A program made the position numbers and the translations under genes. Below, one piece after another: positions 38,862 to 45,077 of a stretch of DNA of 45,077 nt; within the stretch, counting starts at the first letter, position 1; every line of letters starts with the position of its first letter. The stretch is from Oscillospiraceae bacterium (GTDB taxonomy: Bacteria; Bacillota; Clostridia; Oscillospirales; Ruminococcaceae), in the NCBI GenBank assembly GCA_009784825.1, contig WQXO01000014.1, positions 1 through 45,077 of the forward strand, read 5' to 3'. The notes below the pieces were generated by a model. That model had not been told where the DNA came from. It did no database searches and saw only the letters and a program-made list of their open reading frames with translations.

Positions 38862-39694
38862 TAAAGTTAATTCTCGGTTTATTTTACGGTTTGGTTTACG
38901 GAATAGCACACGTCATTCCCGGATTAAGCGGGGGGACGTTTCTTGTAATCTTCGGGTGCTACGACACGGTTTGTGAAGCCTTCGCCCTTAATTTTAAGGA
39001 AATCAAAAAACATTTCTTTTTCCTGTTAATGATAGGGATAGGAACGATAGGCGGCTTAGTCGGCTTTGTGTATGCCATATCATTTTTGTTCGATAATTTC
39101 GGCGTGCAGACAAGCTTATTTTTCATGGGATTAATTTTCGGGGGACTGCCGCTTATATTTAATATCGCAACCTCCGAGCAGAGGTTCAAGCCCATATGTG
39201 CGATACCTTTTATTTTGGGATTAGCCTTGGTGGTCGGGTTATTTTTAATCGAAAAATCCGGTGCATTTGAAAACGATATTACCCAAACTGTTGACTTAGG
39301 GTTTGCATTAAGAATTGTTATATATATGTTCATCGCCGCAATTGCAATGGTTATGCCGGGGATTTCCGGTGCGTTAGTGTTAGTGGCGTTCGGGGTTTAC
39401 GGTACATTGATAGAGGCGGTTAAAACGATTGATTTAACTGTGTTAGCTCCGGCGACAATCGGAGCGATAATCGGCATAGTCGTCGGTGCAAGGTTAGTAC
39501 TGTTTTTGCTCAAGCGGTTTAAGCTGATGGTGTACAGTGCTATTATCGGAATGGTTATAGGCTCTGCGGCACCGGTATTCCCGCAGGGTGCAGGGTTGAA
39601 TGCTGCGACACTAATCGGGGTGTTCTGCTTTGCGGCGGGGTTCATGGCGGCGTTCCTCCTCGGGAAGAATGAAATGAAAAAGAAAAAGGAATGA
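38858..39694 (+). CDS. popT: DUF368/PopT-family undecaprenyl-phosphate translocase
   Basis: A 278-residue polytopic protein of the DUF368 family: GIAHVIPGLSGGTFLVIFGC near the N-terminus, and its internal repeat VMPGISGALVLVAFGVYGTL. Members (PopT) have been shown to help return undecaprenyl phosphate across the membrane for reuse in cell-wall synthesis. The start is TTG 38858, overlapping the stop of the pseudo-ATPase (TTGA), so the two are translationally coupled. Together with rodA and PBP1A it fits the lipid II cycle. The two PGxSG repeats are intact. Confidence 0.9.
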   Translation: MIKLILGLFYGLVYGIAHVIPGLSGGTFLVIFGCYDTVCEAFALNFKEIKKHFFFLLMIGIGTIGGLVGFVYAISFLFDNFGVQTSLFFMGLIFGGLPLIFNIATSEQRFKPICAIPFILGLALVVGLFLIEKSGAFENDITQTVDLGFALRIVIYMFIAAIAMVMPGISGALVLVAFGVYGTLIEAVKTIDLTVLAPATIGAIIGIVVGARLVLFLLKRFKLMVYSAIIGMVIGSAAPVFPQGAGLNAATLIGVFCFAAGFMAAFLLGKNEMKKKKE

Positions 39695-39706
39695 AATTCA
39701 AATCTA

Positions 39707-39735
39707 TTGACATTTTGATAGCTTCAACGTATAAT
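39707..39735 (+). promoter_or_regulatory. Promoter of the relE-type TA pair
   Basis: -35 TTGACA (39707-39712), 17-nt spacer, -10 TATAAT (39730-39735). Confidence 0.85.
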
Positions 39736-39757
39736 ATATTTTAGTGAGGGTATTAGA

Positions 39758-39994
39758 ATGAGGATTGAGTATTCAAAGCAAGCTGTCAAGGCATTAGGAC
39801 GTATAGACAGCACCACAAAGCAAAGAATAAAGACAGCCATTGAAAAGCTGCCTGTAGGTGATATTAAGAGTCTAAAAGGCTATATTTCCTCTTATCGCTT
39901 ACGTGTCGGTGACTGGCGTGTGCTGTTTGAAATGTCGATAGAAGAAATAAAAATAGACGCTATTCTTCCTCGTGGGGAAGCGTACAAGAAATAG
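39758..39994 (+). CDS. RelE/ParE-family toxin
   Basis: A 78-residue toxin: MRIEYSKQAVKALGRIDSTT, then KSLKGYISSYRLRVGDWRVL, FEM and IKIDAILPRGEAYKK. This is the RelE fold with the basic RLRVGDWRVLF strand typical of ribosome-dependent mRNA interferases. The toxin gene precedes its antitoxin (HigBA-like order). It has its own consensus promoter. Confidence 0.92.
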   Translation: MRIEYSKQAVKALGRIDSTTKQRIKTAIEKLPVGDIKSLKGYISSYRLRVGDWRVLFEMSIEEIKIDAILPRGEAYKK

Positions 39995-40006
39995 GAGGAT
40001 TATTTT

Positions 40007-40204
40007 ATGAGTACAAGTCGACAACAATTACAAGCATTAGTTAATTTGGTGGACGAATCTGACATTGAAACATTGTACAATGTATTTGTGCGTTTCATAC
40101 CGGAGGACGTAGCCACACCGGAAGAAGAAGAAGCAATCAAGCAAGCACGTCTTGAATTTGCACGTGGCGAAACAGTTAATCACAACGATATTGACTGGAA
40201 CTAA
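40007..40204 (+). CDS. Antitoxin partner of the RelE-type toxin
   Basis: A 65-residue acidic protein, MSTSRQQLQALVNLVDESDI, then ETLYNVFVRFIPEDVATPEE. The N-terminal helices look like the short antitoxins found after this class of RelE toxin; the acidic tail would bind the toxin. It starts 12 nt after the toxin with AGGAGG. No clear DNA-binding fold is recognisable beyond the helical N-terminus. Confidence 0.78.
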   Translation: MSTSRQQLQALVNLVDESDIETLYNVFVRFIPEDVATPEEEEAIKQARLEFARGETVNHNDIDWN

Positions 40205-40233
40205 TTTGATTATGAAGAAAATGAATAAGAAAC

Positions 40234-40275
40234 AATGCCTGCACGAGTAAAAACCGTACAGGCATTAATTTTATT
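40234..40275 (+). terminator. Terminator between the TA pair and groEL
   Basis: AATGCCTG (40234-40241) pairs with CAGGCATT (40259-40266), with inner ACG/CGT pairs, followed by AATTTTATT. It lies between converging genes. Confidence 0.75.
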
Positions 40276-40294
40276 AACTGTCAACTGTAAACTA

Positions 40295-40296
<2 letters not shown>
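40276..40296 (-). repeat. 7-nt-period array at the groEL stop codon
   Basis: In the groEL sense strand: GATAGTT TACAGTT GACAGTT, beginning in the stop codon TGA (40297-40295). It is the same heptad type as at 26245 and 43631. Confidence 0.75.
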
Positions 40297-41935
<1,639 letters not shown>

Positions 41936-41966
41936 TTATAAATCCTCCGTTTTTATTTTTAATCTT

Positions 41967-42001
41967 CCGCCAAAGGCGGCTTGCCACCGGCGGCTCGCCG
42001 G
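41967..42001. repeat. Double GC-rich hairpin between groES and groEL
   Basis: CCGCC-AAA-GGCGG (41967-41979) and CCGGCG-GCT-CGCCGG (41987-42001), in an otherwise A+T-rich spacer. It begins right at the groES stop and has no T-run. It may be a REP-like element, or an mRNA processing or stability site adjusting the GroES:GroEL ratio. Confidence 0.7.
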
Positions 42002-42337
<336 letters not shown>

Positions 42338-42364
42338 TTAGCACTCTAATAATTCGAGTGCTAA
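42338..42364. promoter_or_regulatory. CIRCE operator (HrcA binding site)
   Basis: TTAGCACTC (42338-42346), 9-nt spacer, GAGTGCTAA (42356-42364): a perfect match to the CIRCE consensus. It lies between the groESL promoter and groES, so HrcA should repress the operon until heat shock. Confidence 0.98.
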
Positions 42365-42379
42365 CAAACACTATTACTT

Positions 42380-42407
42380 ATTTTATCCATTTCACGAAAA
42401 AAATCAA
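42380..42407 (-). promoter_or_regulatory. Promoter of groESL
   Basis: Minus strand: -35 TTGATT (42402-42407), 16-nt spacer, -10 TAAAAT (42380-42385), directly upstream of CIRCE. Confidence 0.6.
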
Positions 42408-42491
42408 GTGTTTTGAATATATTTTTTTAATTTTGTAAATATTGTATAAATAATTACCATTAATTTTATACAAAATGATATATAATAATAA

Positions 42492-42520
42492 TTGTCTTAT
42501 TATAAAAATCATGATATAAT
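42492..42520 (+). promoter_or_regulatory. Promoter of the HD-GYP response regulator gene
   Basis: -35 TTGTCT (42492-42497), 17-nt spacer, -10 TATAAT (42515-42520). Confidence 0.7.
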
Positions 42521-42557
42521 ATATCTATCTGTAATTATGTATGTATGGGGAGATAAT

Positions 42558-43628
42558 ATGAAAAAAGTAAAAGCTAAGGCGAAAATTTTAATAGTTGACG
42601 ACGTTGAGATTAACCGTGTGGTTTTGGAGGAAATTCTTCAGGATACATATGAGATTGACATTGCTGAGAGCGGTAAGGAAGCCATTGCAAAACTATACGC
42701 CTATGAAAAGCCGCCGCAGTTGGTTCTGCTCGATGTTCTTATGCCGGAGATGGACGGGTATGAGCTCAACCGCATTATGAAGGCTGACCCCAACTTGAAG
42801 AAAGTTCCTGTTATATTCTGCACGGCTACCACTGACGAGCGAGCAGGGTTGGTTGCGGGAGCTGTTGACTTTATCACTAAACCGTTTAATGATGCGGAAA
42901 TTGTGAGACTGCGTGTTGCGAACCATATTGAGCTTGCACTTTATCGTGAATCTCTTGAGGATTTGGTTAATGAGAAAAGCAAGCAAATCCTCGAAGCTAA
43001 GGAGCATTTCCTGCATACGATGGCAGACCTTATCGAGTATCGCAGCCTTGAATCGGGGCTGCACGTTACGAGGACTAAGGAGCTGTCACGTTTGCTTATT
43101 AATCGGTTACTTAAGGTTGGTAAATATGCTGACCAGCTAATCACCGAGGGTTATGAGAGCATGATTAAGGCAGTTCCTTTACATGACGTAGGTAAGGTTG
43201 CTATTCCCGACAGTATTCTGTTGAAGCCGGGTAGACTCACACCTGAGGAGTTCAAGGTTATTGAAACGCACTCGACAGTGGGTGGGCAGGTCATTAAAGC
43301 ACTTATGCAAAAGGACACCGACGAATATCTTAAGCATTGTTATGACATTTGTATGCACCACCACGAGCGTTGGGACGGTACCGGATACCCAAGCAAGTTA
43401 GCGGGGGAGGATATTCCGCTTTCGGCAAGGATTGTTGCGGTGGTTGATGTTTATGACGCATTAGTAAGTAAGCGGTGTTATAAACAGAAAATGCCCCACG
43501 AGGAGGCAGCGAAGATTATATGTGAGTCGGCAGGAACGCACTTTGACCCTGTTCTTGCGGAAGTGTTTAATGAAATAGAGAACGATTTCTTCAAGCTGGC
43601 GATGAGCCTGCAAGGGGACGAAGAATGA
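42558..43628 (+). CDS. Response regulator with HD-GYP-type output domain
   Basis: A 356-residue RpfG-like protein. The receiver domain has the phospho-acceptor Asp59 in VLLDVLMPEMDGY, the acidic pocket VDDVE and the Lys in ITKPFND. A coiled segment (ESLEDLVNEKSKQILEAKEH) leads to an HD-GYP domain: HD at about 209-210 (PLHDVGKVAIPDSILLKPGR), HHHERWDGTGYP near 267-278, and DVYDALVSKRCYK. HD-GYP domains hydrolyse cyclic-di-GMP; the GTGYP motif and metal His residues are present. The start ATG 42558 follows GGGGAGA and lies well downstream of the promoter; an in-frame ATG further up lies on top of the promoter. The partner kinase is not in the window. Confidence 0.93.
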   Translation: MKKVKAKAKILIVDDVEINRVVLEEILQDTYEIDIAESGKEAIAKLYAYEKPPQLVLLDVLMPEMDGYELNRIMKADPNLKKVPVIFCTATTDERAGLVAGAVDFITKPFNDAEIVRLRVANHIELALYRESLEDLVNEKSKQILEAKEHFLHTMADLIEYRSLESGLHVTRTKELSRLLINRLLKVGKYADQLITEGYESMIKAVPLHDVGKVAIPDSILLKPGRLTPEEFKVIETHSTVGGQVIKALMQKDTDEYLKHCYDICMHHHERWDGTGYPSKLAGEDIPLSARIVAVVDVYDALVSKRCYKQKMPHEEAAKIICESAGTHFDPVLAEVFNEIENDFFKLAMSLQGDEE

Positions 43629-43630
43629 CG

Positions 43631-43665
43631 GACAATTGACAATGTACAGTTGACAATTGAAAATT
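43631..43665 (+). repeat. 7-nt-period array 2 nt after the HD-GYP stop codon
   Basis: GACAATT GACAATG TACAGTT GACAATT GAAAATT, five heptads. Confidence 0.85.
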
Positions 43666-43674
43666 AAATGAGTT

Positions 43675-43710
43675 ACAGCCTTTGCCGTTTTTATGGTGGG
43701 GCTGTTTTTT
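43675..43710 (+). terminator. Terminator after the HD-GYP gene
   Basis: ACAGCC (43675-43680) pairs with GGCTGT (43700-43705) around a long loop, followed by a T-run (43705-43710). Confidence 0.6.
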
Positions 43711-43818
43711 GTAACAAGTTACATTATTTGTATGTGAAATATACATAAAAATCACGGAAATAATTTGTTAATTGTGCAGAATGGAGAAAAATTGGCTTTT
43801 ACCCGTTTTTTGCCAAAG

Positions 43819-43850
43819 TGTAACCGAAATGTAACCGACGGCATTATAAT
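43819..43850 (+). promoter_or_regulatory. Activator-type promoter: 11-bp-spaced direct repeats before TATAAT
   Basis: The 9-bp direct repeat TGTAACCGA occurs at 43819-43827 and 43830-43838 (11 nt start to start). TATAAT is at 43845-43850. The -35 position (43822-43827, AACCGA) does not match consensus. Tandem repeats one helical turn apart over a poor -35 are typical of OmpR/PhoP-type response-regulator sites. The regulator is not identified. Confidence 0.55.
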
Positions 43851-43901
43851 GAGGGTATAAGCTTTTATACAAAAAACCGAAATTATGGAGGATTGGTTAT
43901 T

Positions 43902-45077
43902 ATGAGAAATAAAAAATTGATGAAAATGGGTTTGTCTGCTGTTACTGTTGTTGCTTTCTTAATCGCACAAATAGCTGTTTTTTCAGTGGCTGCAAACAGA
44001 ATTGTACTTAATGAAGACAATGTTTATTTAGTGGGACCCATCGATGACGGACATTTAGCAGTGGTTGATACGTTTGGTGTGTTTGTGAAGAATGACTTTA
44101 TTATCACGGGCAGTGACAGTGAGGGCAGAGTCGCTGTGGGCGGGACATTTAATTCGCCTAATATGAGCGGTTATGCGATGAACGATTATGGTTTGTTCCC
44201 TCAGTATGCTTCTGCGGTTATCGGTGAAAACTTAATGGGCGGCAGAATTAACGTAAAAGGAAACCCCACCATTATAGAAGGACAAAACAGCGATGTGTTC
44301 TGCTTTGACGAATATTTCGATGTTCTTGAACAGGTTAGTCAAGCTTTCTCGGAGCAGGATTTAGGCGAGGTCGGTCCGGGCGGATGGTGCTTGTTATTTA
44401 CGGGCGACAACGAATACATAAACTTTTTCAATGTTTCGGTGGATTTATGGAATGTGTGGTCAAACAAAAGTGTAGTTGTTCCGAATAATTCAAAGGTTGT
44501 TATAAATATTATCGGTGACGGAGTTCCTCAGTTAAGAGGTGGCATTGAATTGGGTGGGACTTCGACAGACGGAAGAGATAAAACACATTTAGCTGAGAGA
44601 ATCCTCCTTAATGTGGTTGATGCTGAAAATGCTTTAATTACCAGCTCGGTGGGTGCGTCAATTTTTGCACCGAAATCGAAAATCATCGGCTCAAACGGGC
44701 ATATTTTCGGGCAGACAATATGCAAAGAATTTGTCGGTGCGGGTACTTGGAATTGCACCGAGTTCGGAGCAGAAATATTCGGATTGGATGAAGCGACTAA
44801 GTTAATCGGGTTTGAACCGGAAGTTCCCGACGAAGACGACGACGATACTACCAACGGCGGCGACGACGATACTACCAACGGTGGTGATGATGATACTACT
44901 AACGGTGGCGACGACGATACTACTAACGGCGGCGGCGACGATACTACCAATGGCGGCGACGACGATACTACCAATGGCGGCGACGACGATACTACCAACG
45001 GTGGCGACGACGATACTACTAACGGTGGCGACGACGATACTACTAACGGTGGCGACGACGATACTACCAATGGCGGC
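43902..45077 (+). CDS. Choice-of-anchor-A-type surface protein with DDDTTNGG repeats (3' end beyond window)
   Basis: An open frame of 392 codons running off the window. A signal peptide (MRNKKLMKMGLSAVTVVAFL, then IAQIAVFSVAA) is followed by a choice-of-anchor-A-like beta domain: VDTFGVFVKNDFIITGSDSE, GRVAVGGTFNSPN, VIGENLMGGRINVKGNPTII, SSVGASIFAPKSKIIGSNGH. This domain is found in secreted, often wall-anchored proteins. From residue 313 ten 8-residue units of DDDTTNGG follow, likely an acidic stalk that may bind Ca2+. Start ATG 43902 follows GGAGGA by 9 nt. The anchor (sortase signal or other) should lie beyond the end. Confidence 0.85.
   Translation, partial: MRNKKLMKMGLSAVTVVAFLIAQIAVFSVAANRIVLNEDNVYLVGPIDDGHLAVVDTFGVFVKNDFIITGSDSEGRVAVGGTFNSPNMSGYAMNDYGLFPQYASAVIGENLMGGRINVKGNPTIIEGQNSDVFCFDEYFDVLEQVSQAFSEQDLGEVGPGGWCLLFTGDNEYINFFNVSVDLWNVWSNKSVVVPNNSKVVINIIGDGVPQLRGGIELGGTSTDGRDKTHLAERILLNVVDAENALITSSVGASIFAPKSKIIGSNGHIFGQTICKEFVGAGTWNCTEFGAEIFGLDEATKLIGFEPEVPDEDDDDTTNGGDDDTTNGGDDDTTNGGDDDTTNGGGDDTTNGGDDDTTNGGDDDTTNGGDDDTTNGGDDDTTNGGDDDTTNGG
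44838..45077 (+). repeat. Tandem 24-nt repeat, 10 units, encoding DDDTTNGG
   Basis: Units start at 44838 and recur every 24 nt to the last base of the window. They vary only at third positions (GGC/GGT, ACC/ACT, AAC/AAT), except unit 5 (44934), which begins GGC so that it reads GDDTTNGG. The array continues past the window; copy number may be misassembled. Confidence 0.93.

Noticed and set aside
42492-42557. An N-terminal extension of the HD-GYP regulator
   Set aside because: The upstream start lies on the promoter itself, and the receiver domain begins naturally after the ATG at 42558, which has GGGGAGA before it.
43629-43901. Possible small gene or RNA in the gap before the surface protein
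   Set aside because: Only the heptad array, a terminator hairpin and the promoter region are visible. No frame has a start with a ribosome site.
44528-45070. Long minus-strand open frame of VVSSSPPL repeats
   Set aside because: It is the antisense of the DDDTTNGG tandem array. A 24-nt repeat without stops opens several frames, and the plus-strand frame has a signal peptide, ribosome site and domain.

Overview
The window looks like chromosome of an anaerobic, low-to-middle GC Gram-positive bacterium of the class Clostridia, probably uncultured. The basis is the strong AGGAGG-type ribosome sites, lipobox lipoproteins, a CIRCE operator before groESL, an ECF-transporter S component, DUF1893, an acyl-ACP thioesterase, a bifunctional class A PBP, and a choice-of-anchor-A surface protein. 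This rests on family recognition, not on a search. No rRNA, tRNA, CRISPR array or intact transposase was seen.

Layout. 1-3.4 kb is mobile or defence debris: the first codons of a C5-cytosine methyltransferase, an N6-adenine methyltransferase, and a frameshifted, truncated phage-type primase-helicase. 3.5-11.6 kb is an unusual operon: two propeller plus solute-binding-protein-like lipoproteins, two propeller-like lipoproteins, two MalF/MalG-type permeases and a small HlyD-C-terminal-like protein, with no ATPase. 11.7-21.5 kb holds guaA (ATP-PPase part only), an unrecognised gene with an apparently leaderless start, and a minus-strand run secA-hicB-hicA-lipoprotein-PBP1A-nagB. 21.6-26.3 kb is a plus-strand operon prfA-sua5-coaE-slt-M18 peptidase. 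26.3-30.2 kb is minus strand: an S51-like pseudoenzyme-tgt-zinc ribbon-yihY operon and an ECF S component with DUF1893. 30.3-36.1 kb is ilvB-ilvN-[TA cassette]-ilvC-thioesterase-rodA. 36.3-39.7 kb pairs a P-type ATPase-like protein that lacks its catalytic motifs with a DUF368/PopT-type undecaprenyl-phosphate translocase. 39.7-45.1 kb holds a relE-type TA pair, groESL, a response regulator with an HD-GYP domain, and a surface protein running off the end in an 8-residue tandem repeat.

Functional threads. Cell-envelope building recurs: PBP1A, RodA, PopT, a lytic transglycosylase, NagB and several lipoproteins. There are three type II toxin-antitoxin modules, two embedded in housekeeping transcription units. 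Two families of short repeats also run through the window. One is perfect palindromes (two sequence types, two copies each), of which two copies are read in frame inside sua5 and one supplies the ilvB stop codon. The other is 7-nt-period arrays that begin at or just after stop codons, one of which is read in frame inside tgt.

The best candidates for something undescribed are the pseudo-P-type-ATPase/PopT pair, the propeller-SBP/permease operon, and the way the small repeats are used inside and at the ends of genes.
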